NCBI RefSeq assembly: GCF_016735115.1
Contig: NZ_JAERQJ010000001.1
Span: 1,050,348-1,114,347, forward strand
DNA: 64,000 nucleotides
Reading direction: 5' to 3'
Origin: Aquimarina mytili
Lineage (GTDB): Bacteria; Bacteroidota; Bacteroidia; Flavobacteriales; Flavobacteriaceae
This document shows positions 7,494 to 15,017 of the stretch, one piece after another (within the stretch, counting starts at the first letter, position 1; every line of letters starts with the position of its first letter). Position numbers and translations under genes: made by a program. The notes under the pieces were generated by a model. The model was not told where the DNA came from. It saw only the letters and a program-made list of their open reading frames with translations, and ran no database searches.

Positions 7494-8015
7494 ATGAAAA
7501 CACTAAGTAAATTAACATTGATTGCAGGAGTTTTTTTCTTTGTTTCTTGTAAACAAAATCCTGCTGAATCGCCAGAGCATAAAGCAATGGTAGAAAAGCA
7601 TAAAGAAATGGAAACTTCTCATGAAGCAATGGCCAAAGAGCATAATGATATGAAAGATGATCATCAGCAAATGGTAGATGCTCATAAAGCTATTGAAAAC
7701 GATTCTATTCATGAAGTAACTGAAAAGAATCATACTGTTCTATTGGCTAAACATGGTGAACTTATTGAAGCTCACAAAGCATTAATAGAAAAGCATGCAG
7801 CACTAGAAACAAAACATGCTTCTGGCGAGATCACATTAGAAGAAATGACCTCAGAACATGAATCTATGAAAAGTGAGCATGAAAATATGGAAAAGGAACA
7901 TCAGCAAATAGCAGAAGAGCATAAGCATATTACTGAAGAAGATCAAAAGATGATGAAAGAGGATAAAGAGAAAGCGAAAGCGAAAGAAGCTGAAGGAGCG
8001 TCAGATCAAAAGTAA
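7494..8015 (+). CDS. Lipoprotein with His/Met heptad repeats (coiled coil)
   Basis: A 173-residue lipoprotein (lipobox FFVSC) whose mature part is almost wholly made of seven-residue repeats of the form xHxxMxx, for example EHKAMVE-KHKEMET-SHEAMAK, with charged residues between. The pattern runs from about residue 28 to 155, interrupted around 80-120 by HxxLxxx variants, and ends in an acidic/basic tail. His and Met recur at fixed heptad positions, so a long helix or coiled coil with a stripe of potential metal ligands is expected. I do not recognise a named family. A role in periplasmic copper or zinc handling is speculation, supported only by composition. Confidence 0.75.
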   Translation: MKTLSKLTLIAGVFFFVSCKQNPAESPEHKAMVEKHKEMETSHEAMAKEHNDMKDDHQQMVDAHKAIENDSIHEVTEKNHTVLLAKHGELIEAHKALIEKHAALETKHASGEITLEEMTSEHESMKSEHENMEKEHQQIAEEHKHITEEDQKMMKEDKEKAKAKEAEGASDQK

Positions 8016-8040
8016 ATAGTAATAGAAGTCATTATATAAA

Positions 8041-8082
8041 AATCAGTAAATAAAAATTAATTTTTATTTACTGATTTTTTAT
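8041..8082 (+). terminator. Terminator after the His/Met lipoprotein gene
   Basis: A perfect 18-base inverted repeat, AATCAGTAAATAAAAATT (8041-8058) against AATTTTTATTTACTGATT (8059-8076), is followed by T-rich sequence. The stem is AT-rich but long. Confidence 0.75.
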
Positions 8083-8197
8083 TTTATTAATTAAAAACTG
8101 ATAAAAATATCATATTGATTTACTTTAAAAATAAGTTTATGAAAATCTAAATTAACTCCAGAAACAACCTTTTAAATAAATTTGAATTAAGGAAAAT

Positions 8198-9589
8198 TTA
8201 CTTCCCGATACAGAAATTTGCAAAAATGTTTCCTAATAAATCATCACTAGATATTTCTCCTGTGATCTCTCCAAAATGATATAATGCTTGTCTAATATCT
8301 ATCGCCATTAAATCGCCTGAAAGGCCAGAATCTAATCCATATTGTACTTTTTGGATTTCTTCCAATGCTTTTAGTAAAGCATCATAATGACGTGTATTGG
8401 TTACTATAGTTTCGTTATTACGTAGAGCACCTGTATTTACAAATTCAAGAAGTTTGTTTTGTAATTCTTCGACCCCAGTGTTTTGTTTTGCAGAAAGTAA
8501 ATGAATGTTCTCAATTTCAGAGGTTAAATTTGTTATTTGATGTGTATTGAGTTTATCCACTTTATTAGCTACAATGATCAAAGGTTTTTGTGGATACTTG
8601 TTTTTAATTTTACCTATTTCAGTTTTTAGCTCTTGTAAACTATCAACCGTTAATAGCGAACTATCAACCAAATAGATTACTACTTGTGCTTGTTCAATTT
8701 TTTCAAAAGTTTTTTGAATACCAATACTTTCAACCACATCTTTTGTATCGCGTATTCCTGCAGTATCAATAAACCGAAACCCTATGCCACCAATGTTGAT
8801 CTCGTCTTCAATAGTGTCTCTGGTAGTACCTGCAATATCAGATACAATGGCTCTTTCTTCATTAAGTAATGCATTAAGTAAAGTGGATTTTCCAACATTA
8901 GGCTCGCCAACAATAGCTACAGGGATTCCATTTTTAATTACATTTCCAACAGCAAAAGAATCAATAAGACGTTTTAAAACATTTGTAATTCTAGAAATCA
9001 AATCTTTGAATTGAGAGCGATCTGCAAACTCAACATCTTCTTCAGCAAAATCAAGTTCCAGTTCAATAAGAGATGCAAAATTCAGTAATTCATCCCTTAA
9101 TTTCTTAATTTCATTAGAAAAACCACCACGCATTTGTTGCATGGCGATCTGATGAGAAGCCTCAGAATCTGAAGCAATCAAATCTGCAACCGCTTCAGCT
9201 TGCGAAAGGTCTAGCTTTCCGTTAATAAATGCACGCAAAGTAAACTCGCCTGCATTGGCCATTCTACATCCTTTCCGAAGTAATAATTGAATAATTTCTT
9301 GTTGAATATATGTTGAACCATGACAAGAAATTTCGATAGTAGGTTCGCCTGTGTACGAGTTGGTTCCTTTAAAAATGGATATTAATACTTCATCTAATAC
9401 CCGATCTCCATCAATAATATGTCCGAGATGTATTGTATGGCTTTTTTGTTTGCTTAATTCTTTGCCACTAACAGATCTAAAAAGAGGTGAACAAACTGCG
9501 ATAGCATCTTTTCCTGAAACACGAATAACAGCGATTGCCCCAGCACCTGATGGTGTTGCTAGAGCTACTATAGTATCTTGTGAAATCAT
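8198..9589 (-). CDS. mnmE: tRNA modification GTPase MnmE
   Basis: With MnmG, this GTPase installs the carboxymethylaminomethyl group on U34 of tRNAs. Domains in order: an N-terminal folate-binding domain (ISQDTIVALATPSGAGAIAVIRVSG), a helical domain, the G domain and the C-terminal FCIGK motif holding the essential Cys. G motifs seen are GEPNVGKST, the G2 loop GTTRD, DTAG and NKVDK. The start was moved from 9610 to the ATG at 9589: family members begin at MISQD-like sequence and a -7 element at 9608-9615 overlaps the longer start. The length of 463 residues is usual. Confidence 0.97.
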   Translation of the reverse strand: MISQDTIVALATPSGAGAIAVIRVSGKDAIAVCSPLFRSVSGKELSKQKSHTIHLGHIIDGDRVLDEVLISIFKGTNSYTGEPTIEISCHGSTYIQQEIIQLLLRKGCRMANAGEFTLRAFINGKLDLSQAEAVADLIASDSEASHQIAMQQMRGGFSNEIKKLRDELLNFASLIELELDFAEEDVEFADRSQFKDLISRITNVLKRLIDSFAVGNVIKNGIPVAIVGEPNVGKSTLLNALLNEERAIVSDIAGTTRDTIEDEINIGGIGFRFIDTAGIRDTKDVVESIGIQKTFEKIEQAQVVIYLVDSSLLTVDSLQELKTEIGKIKNKYPQKPLIIVANKVDKLNTHQITNLTSEIENIHLLSAKQNTGVEELQNKLLEFVNTGALRNNETIVTNTRHYDALLKALEEIQKVQYGLDSGLSGDLMAIDIRQALYHFGEITGEISSDDLLGNIFANFCIGK

Positions 9590-9607
9590 ATTTTCCTTAC
9601 TAAATCG

Positions 9608-9615
9608 CAAAAATA
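9608..9615 (-). promoter_or_regulatory. -7 element of the mnmE promoter
   Basis: TATTTTTG on the minus strand, about 19 bases before the ATG at 9589, matches TANNTTTG exactly. No clear -33 TTG was found at the expected distance. Confidence 0.5.
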
Positions 9616-9899
9616 GAGATTAATCTATTCACTTTAAGTACGCACTCTTAAACTTTTTTTGAGCAGTTGTTTTTCTTTTGCTATCTTGTGCATGGAATGA
9701 AGTAAAAAATACTTCTTTAGTATCTACCCTTTCCCCATTTTTGGGAAATAGAATTAAGAGAAAAATTAAGGTTCTGTGATTAAGCAAACTACTTAATAAC
9801 AGATGAATTGGGAAACAGTTTTGTTGTAGTGATGATTACAACATTTTTTTATGTGCATTAAATTTAATGTCTAACCAATAATAATTAATTCTTATTCTT
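9616..9899. other. Upstream region of the trypsin-like peptidase gene with a 14-base palindrome
   Basis: No gene is seen. CATTAAATTTAATG (9856-9869) is a perfect 14-base palindrome 30 bases before the peptidase start and could be a transcription factor site. The rest is AT-rich sequence without a clear promoter match. Confidence 0.4.
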
Positions 9900-12350
9900 A
9901 TGAATTTTTACAACACAAACTCATCTAATTTTAAACAGCGGTATTCCTTGCAGAAGTTTGGAGTACTTGCTTGTATGGTTTTGATGCTATTACCAGCCAT
10001 TAGTTTGGCACAAATAGCACCGCTTAAAAGTACTTATAAAGCTTTTAATCAGGCGATAAAATCAAATGATAATCTGGCTAAAAGTACTTCAGAAGTTATA
10101 ACCGAAACGATTTCAGAAAAAGGAGCAACCTGGTTGCGCTTGTTTTTTGAAGATGTTAATCTCGGTAAAAATAGTAGCTTAACTATTACATCAGATCTGG
10201 ACGGAGCTTCACAAACATTAACCGCAGCCACGATTAAAGACTGGAAAAATACGAGTGCCTATTTTAATGGTGATAAAGTAACCCTTAAGCTTATTGTAGC
10301 ACCAGGAGAACGATCGATTGGATTTAATATTAAAGAATTAGGGATTGGGCTTCTTGATCCAACAACTAAATCCCAATGTGGTTCAAGTGATGACCGAGTA
10401 GATTCTAACGATGCTGCTATAGGTAGAATTGTACCTATAGGTTGTACAGGTTGGATTATTACAAATGGACGATTAGTAACTGCCGGGCATTGTGTAGGTA
10501 GTCGTGCTCAGATCATTGAGTTTAATGTACCTAAATCTAATCCAGATAGAACTATTGTTCATCCAGGTCCAGAGGATCAATATCCAATTGGTAATTTCGT
10601 TTCTCCATATCCAGGTAATGCCTCTCAGGCAAATGACTGGGCAGTGTTTACGGCAAGCGCGAATTCGCAAACAGGTCTAACACCAATCCAGGCCCAAGCT
10701 AAATCCTTTAATGTGGTACGAACTGACCCAGGAAGTAATATCACGATCACTGGATTTGGTACTGATACCGGAATAGATAATCAAACACAACAAATACATA
10801 CAGGGCCTTTGTCTTCTGTAAATAATACATTTGTTAGGTATAGAACAGATACTACTGGAGGAAATTCTGGAAGTCCGATTATTGATGCAGCTACAGGTAA
10901 TGCTGTAGGTGTTCATGCGTATGGTGGTTGTTCTGGTTCTGGAGGGTCAAACTCTGGTGAACGAGCAACAATCCCTGCTTTTTGGGACGCTATGGGACTT
11001 GGCGGTGGAGGCCCCGATCCAGGTAACGATGACTGTACCGGAGATGTATCTTCTTTTCCATTTGTTGAAAGTTTTGAATCAAGTTTAGGGCAGTGGAAAA
11101 ATACATCCGTTGGAGATGATTTAACCTGGACTCGAAATTCCGGAGGAACTCCTTCTAATGGAACCGGACCAAGCAGTGCAGCAGATGGTAATACTTATAT
11201 TTATGTAGAAGCTTCTGGAAATGGTACTGGATACCCTAATAAAAGAGCACTTTTAAATTCACCATGTTTAGATTTTAGTAGTTTGTCAACCCCTAGACTA
11301 GCATTTCAATATCACATGTTAGGTAGTGCGATTAATAGCTTAACTGTTGAGGCTAGAACTAATAATACAGGTAATTGGACAAGTGTTTTTAGCAGAACAG
11401 GAGAGCAAGGTAGCAATTGGAATACTGCAGATGTAGATCTTTCTTCATATGCAGGAGACTCAAGTGTGCAGCTACGCTTTAATGTAGTTACCGGTTCTGG
11501 AGGAAGTGGTTGGCAAAGTGATATTGCTATTGATGCCGTATCTATTCAAAATGGAAGTGGAGGACCTGATCCTGGTCCAACATGTGAAGCTTTAAACTTT
11601 AATGACTTTACAGTTAATCCGTTCTCTAACCAAGATAGAGGAGGTACTGCTTCGATCACAAATGGTGGGGCAGCATTATCCATGCAAAGTAATACTTGGA
11701 AAGAAATAGCTCTAAGTTATACTGTAACAGCTAGTACTGTTATCGAATTCGAATTTAGTAGTACATCTCAAGGAGAAATCCATGCTGTTGGTTTTGAAGA
11801 TGATGATGCATTAACGCCTACAAGATATTTTAAAGTTCACGGGACTCAAAATTACGGAGTAACAAACTATGATAACTATTCTGGAGGAACAACTAAATAT
11901 ACAATCCCAGTTGGTAATTTCTACACGGGTGCTATGAATAGATTAGTTTTTATTAATGACAATGATGCCGGTTCAGGAAACAATTCAATATTTTCTAATG
12001 TGAAAATTTATGAAGGATCATGTGGTCAAGCTTTAGCTGAAAGTGTAGCTAATCAGGAATCTGTGGATCCAATATTTGGTACAGAAGGTGAGAGTAATGA
12101 TGCATTTAATGTAAGAATGACTCCAAACCCAACTAAAGGAAGTTTTTCTATTTATGTTAATTCGGGTACAAAAGGAAATGTTAATGCTGTTTTCTACAGT
12201 ATTTTAGGAAGAAAAGTTGGGCAAAAACAACTGAGACCTGGAGTAAATACATTATCTCCAGCGAGTTTGTCAATGAACCCAGGGATTTATCTCGTGACAT
12301 TTGATGACAATAGGGGAGGATCAACCACTCAGAAGTTAATTGTTCAGTAA
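9900..12350 (+). CDS. T9SS-secreted trypsin-like serine peptidase with MAM-type domain
   Basis: An 816-residue multidomain protein. Order: signal peptide (ends near SLAQ), pro-region, trypsin-like domain with His197 (VTAGHCVG), Asp246 (NDWAVF) and Ser323 (GGNSGSP), a PDPG linker, a MAM/jelly-roll domain (FPFVESFESSLGQW, SSLSTPRLAFQYHM), a second PDPG linker, another beta domain, and a C-terminal type A T9SS sorting domain (MTPNPTKGSF, NPGIYLVTF). It is expected to be exported by Sec, then secreted through T9SS with loss or modification of the tail. An own terminator follows, so it is monocistronic. The substrate is unknown. Confidence 0.93.
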   Translation: MNFYNTNSSNFKQRYSLQKFGVLACMVLMLLPAISLAQIAPLKSTYKAFNQAIKSNDNLAKSTSEVITETISEKGATWLRLFFEDVNLGKNSSLTITSDLDGASQTLTAATIKDWKNTSAYFNGDKVTLKLIVAPGERSIGFNIKELGIGLLDPTTKSQCGSSDDRVDSNDAAIGRIVPIGCTGWIITNGRLVTAGHCVGSRAQIIEFNVPKSNPDRTIVHPGPEDQYPIGNFVSPYPGNASQANDWAVFTASANSQTGLTPIQAQAKSFNVVRTDPGSNITITGFGTDTGIDNQTQQIHTGPLSSVNNTFVRYRTDTTGGNSGSPIIDAATGNAVGVHAYGGCSGSGGSNSGERATIPAFWDAMGLGGGGPDPGNDDCTGDVSSFPFVESFESSLGQWKNTSVGDDLTWTRNSGGTPSNGTGPSSAADGNTYIYVEASGNGTGYPNKRALLNSPCLDFSSLSTPRLAFQYHMLGSAINSLTVEARTNNTGNWTSVFSRTGEQGSNWNTADVDLSSYAGDSSVQLRFNVVTGSGGSGWQSDIAIDAVSIQNGSGGPDPGPTCEALNFNDFTVNPFSNQDRGGTASITNGGAALSMQSNTWKEIALSYTVTASTVIEFEFSSTSQGEIHAVGFEDDDALTPTRYFKVHGTQNYGVTNYDNYSGGTTKYTIPVGNFYTGAMNRLVFINDNDAGSGNNSIFSNVKIYEGSCGQALAESVANQESVDPIFGTEGESNDAFNVRMTPNPTKGSFSIYVNSGTKGNVNAVFYSILGRKVGQKQLRPGVNTLSPASLSMNPGIYLVTFDDNRGGSTTQKLIVQ

Positions 12351-12385
12351 AAAAAACAATAGTAAAGACATTAAATTTATAATGA

Positions 12386-12414
12386 AGCATCTCCAGAAAT
12401 GGAGGTGCTTTTTT
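12386..12414 (+). terminator. Terminator of the trypsin-like peptidase gene
   Basis: AGCATCTCCA / TGGAGGTGCT stem with a GAAA loop, followed by six T. Confidence 0.88.
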
Positions 12415-12424
12415 AATTGATCAT

Positions 12425-12450
12425 TGTAACAAAATACTATTTCTCGCGTC
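12425..12450 (+). promoter_or_regulatory. Candidate ECF sigma promoter (TGTAAC-N16-CGTC)
   Basis: TGTAAC at 12425-12430 and CGTC at 12447-12450 are separated by exactly 16 bases. The same elements with the same spacing precede the ECF sigma gene at 44647, and both continue with AAA after TGTAAC. The AAC core and CGT core are typical of ECF sigma promoters. An inverted repeat ATTGCTAA / TTAGCAAT (12461-12468 and 12474-12481) and three direct TCATCAA copies (12482-12502) follow before the gene. Confidence 0.6.
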
Positions 12451-12519
12451 ATATAAATATATTGCTAATATTTTTAGCAATTCATCAATCATCAATCATC
12501 AAACTAAAAAAATAACATC

Positions 12520-12858
12520 ATGAAACAGGATAGATCAGTATTAGTTATTACGCATTTATCGCAATTATTAGACCTTATCACAGGATTCGGAGGTTTTATC
12601 GTTCCCTTGATACTGTGGTTAACTCAGAGAGAAAGAGTATTAGCAATGGATGAGCATGGAAAGTCAATCATGAATTTTCAAATAAGTATGTTTATCTATG
12701 CCATTATCTGTGTTCCGTTAACATTATTGTTTGGTTTAGGAGCATTAGGATTAGCTGTTATAGCAATACTTTGTTTTGTTTTTCCTATCATTAATGCCAT
12801 AAGAGCAAATAAAGGAGAAAGACCTTCATATCCCTTATCAATGGATATCATTAAGTAA
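12520..12858 (+). CDS. DUF4870 small membrane protein
   Basis: A 112-residue integral membrane protein of the DUF4870 (Tic20-like) family: a first helix around THLSQLLDLITGFGGFIVPL, the conserved loop MDEHGKSIMNFQISM, then two more hydrophobic stretches ending in INAIRANKGE. The biochemical function of the family is unknown. The gene is alone, with its own terminator and an ECF-type promoter matching the one before the sigma gene at 44647. This suggests a role in the same envelope-stress-like response, an inference from the promoter only. Confidence 0.85.
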   Translation: MKQDRSVLVITHLSQLLDLITGFGGFIVPLILWLTQRERVLAMDEHGKSIMNFQISMFIYAIICVPLTLLFGLGALGLAVIAILCFVFPIINAIRANKGERPSYPLSMDIIK

Positions 12859-12862
12859 TAAA

Positions 12863-12894
12863 AAAAGCGGATGATTAAAAAATCATCCGCTTTT
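12863..12894. terminator. Convergent terminator between DUF4870 gene and amtB
   Basis: A perfect 14-base stem AAAAGCGGATGATT / AATCATCCGCTTTT with a four-A loop; the A and T flanks allow use in both directions. Confidence 0.9.
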
Positions 12895-12916
12895 ATGGTA
12901 AAACACTATTTAAGTC

Positions 12917-14173
12917 CTAGTGTTGGTTAAGTCTAAAATCAGGATAGGCATCCATACCATGTTCGTGCCCGTCTAGTCCATCGATCTCTTCTTTTTCAGA
13001 AACTCTAATTCCGACAGTTTTCTTAAGGACAAATATGATTATAAAAGCTGTTATCAGGCAAAACCCTCCTACTGCTAATACACCCACTCCTTGTACAAGA
13101 AATTGATCAAAACCTGCTTTAGCACCAAAAATACCTACTGCCAAAGTTCCCCAGATACCACATATTAAATGTACTGCAATGGCACCTACTGGATCATCTA
13201 ATTTCAATTTATCAATTAATGCCACGCCAAAAACGATTACTGCACCCGCAATAGCACCGATTAAAACGGCATCAGTTGGAGACATTTGATCAGCTCCAGC
13301 AGTAATACCTACAAGTCCTCCAAGAATACCATTTAAGAACATAGTAAGGTCGTAGTTTTTGTACATTAAAGTCGATACTAAAAATGCAACTACTCCACCT
13401 GCTGCCGCTGCTAAAGATGTGGTAACTAATGTTAATGAAGTTCCGGCTGCATCTGCTGATAGAACCGACCCACCATTAAATCCAAACCATCCTAACCAAA
13501 GAATAAGTACACCTGCAGCTGCTAGAGGTATGTTGTGACCAGGAATAGCTTGAGGTTTACCGTCTGAGCTAAATTTCCCAATTCTCGAACCTAATAAATA
13601 TACAGCAATTAAAGCTGCCCATCCACCTACAGAATGTACAAGAGTAGATCCGGCAAAGTCATAAAAACCTTCTGCGTCACCGATTTGGAAAGTAGATAAG
13701 AATCCGCCTCCCCATTGCCAAGAACCAACGATAGGGTATATAACTCCAACATAGATAATGGTAAAAATCATAAATGCACTAAGCTTAATACGCTCTGCTA
13801 CCGCTCCAGATACAATTGTAGCTGCAGTTGCAGCAAACATTCCTTGGAACAAGAAATCAGTCCAATATGTATAGCCTTCATTATAGGCTAGATCTAAACC
13901 ACCTTCTGCAGTAAGGGGAGAATCTAATCCAAAACCAGCAAATCCAAAAAAACCAGCTGCACCTTCTTCAAAACCAGGATACATCAAGTTAAAACCTACT
14001 AGACAGTATAATAATAATCCCACACAGATTATAAATACATTTTTAAAAAGTATATTAATTGTATTTTTTTGACGGGTTAATCCTATTTCTAAAAAAGAAA
14101 ACCCTAAGTGCATGAAAAATACGAGTGCAGTACACACCATCATCCATACATTATTTATAGTTAACATTTCCAT
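12917..14173 (-). CDS. amtB: Ammonium transporter AmtB
   Basis: A 418-residue Amt/Mep/Rh channel with about eleven membrane helices that conducts ammonium across the inner membrane. Family landmarks are the DFAGSTLVHSVGG segment with the first pore His, the second pore His in AVHLICG, and NGGSVLSADAAG. The C-terminal tail (VSEKEEIDGLDGHEHG) matches the conserved cytoplasmic segment that contacts P-II proteins. It follows the P-II gene by 57 bases on the same strand, the usual glnK-amtB order, so the P-II trimer probably blocks the pore when nitrogen is plentiful. Confidence 0.97.
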   Translation of the reverse strand: MEMLTINNVWMMVCTALVFFMHLGFSFLEIGLTRQKNTINILFKNVFIICVGLLLYCLVGFNLMYPGFEEGAAGFFGFAGFGLDSPLTAEGGLDLAYNEGYTYWTDFLFQGMFAATAATIVSGAVAERIKLSAFMIFTIIYVGVIYPIVGSWQWGGGFLSTFQIGDAEGFYDFAGSTLVHSVGGWAALIAVYLLGSRIGKFSSDGKPQAIPGHNIPLAAAGVLILWLGWFGFNGGSVLSADAAGTSLTLVTTSLAAAAGGVVAFLVSTLMYKNYDLTMFLNGILGGLVGITAGADQMSPTDAVLIGAIAGAVIVFGVALIDKLKLDDPVGAIAVHLICGIWGTLAVGIFGAKAGFDQFLVQGVGVLAVGGFCLITAFIIIFVLKKTVGIRVSEKEEIDGLDGHEHGMDAYPDFRLNQH

Positions 14174-14230
14174 TGTTTAAGTACTATTTAAATTATTTTT
14201 TTGTTTTCGGTTGGTTAATCTTGCAGAGAA

Positions 14231-14569
14231 TTAGCTTAGAGTTCCTCCGCCTTTTTCAGAAGTACGAATTCTGTAGGCTTCTTTGATGTCGGATACAAAA
14301 ATCTTTCCATCTCCAACTTCACCTGTTTTCGCAGCTTCTAATATTGTAGATATAGTTACTTCTTCAAATTCATCATTTACTATTATTGATAAATAGCGTC
14401 TTTGTATATCTGTTGTGCTATACGATACACCACGATACACACTTCCTTTTTGTTCGTTACCTACACCGGTAACATCCCAATAAGAAAAAAACGTGACTCC
14501 TTTTTCGTGCAAAGCTTCTTTCACAACTCTATATTTAGATCTTCTAATGATTGCTTCTATTTTTTTCAT
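14231..14569 (-). CDS. glnK: Nitrogen regulatory P-II protein (GlnK/GlnB type)
   Basis: A 112-residue P-II signal protein: MKKIEAIIRRSKYRVVKEAL at the start, the T-loop from about residue 37 to 55, then the TGEVGDGKIFVSDI nucleotide-binding motif. Tyr50 aligns with the uridylylated Tyr51 of E. coli GlnB, but the loop itself is divergent (NEQKGSVYRGVSYSTTD) and one residue shorter before it, so modification is uncertain. The position directly upstream of amtB supports the GlnK role of gating the ammonium channel. A -7 element TATTTTTG (14606-14613, minus strand) lies about 35 bases upstream. Confidence 0.93.
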   Translation of the reverse strand: MKKIEAIIRRSKYRVVKEALHEKGVTFFSYWDVTGVGNEQKGSVYRGVSYSTTDIQRRYLSIIVNDEFEEVTISTILEAAKTGEVGDGKIFVSDIKEAYRIRTSEKGGGTLS

Positions 14570-15017
14570 AAAGAATAAAAGTTAAAATTAATGTTAAATT
14601 CGAATCAAAAATATGTCAAATTATATTTTACATCCAAATTTTATAGGGTAAAGACGTAATTTTTATCATTTATTGATATTTACCCCCTAAAAAATTAGGG
14701 GTATGTATTTTTAAAGTAAAAAAATGAAGATTTTGCACTTGGTTAAATCCTCATTTTTTACGAAAACGTTTTCATTAGAGTTTATTGATAATCAGAACCC
14801 TATAATTTTATGAAAAGCCACGTTTTATTTGCTGTTTTTTGCAAAAATGGCATTATCAAATTCGTAAATAGAGGTCCTTATTTTGTGATTATTTTATCCA
14901 TTCGCGCCTTTTTTTATTGAGCTCAGAAAATTGGTATTGAATGTTTTGTTTTTCTTTCTGGTTCCTTAATGATTTGTTAATTTCATGAACTTGAAATACT
15001 ATTAGATCGGAAATATT
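14570..15017. promoter_or_regulatory. Divergent glnK / gltB control region
   Basis: 448 bases without a gene. For glnK (minus strand) a -7 TATTTTTG (14606-14613) pairs with a -33 TTTG (14635-14638) at a spacing of 21. An inverted repeat CCCCTAA / TTAGGGG with a four-A loop lies within 14681-14703. A perfect palindrome GAAAACGTTTTC is at 14762-14773 and resembles LacI/CcpA-family operators with their central CG. No convincing TANNTTTG was found for gltB. The two symmetric sites lie between the genes and could control either. Confidence 0.5.
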
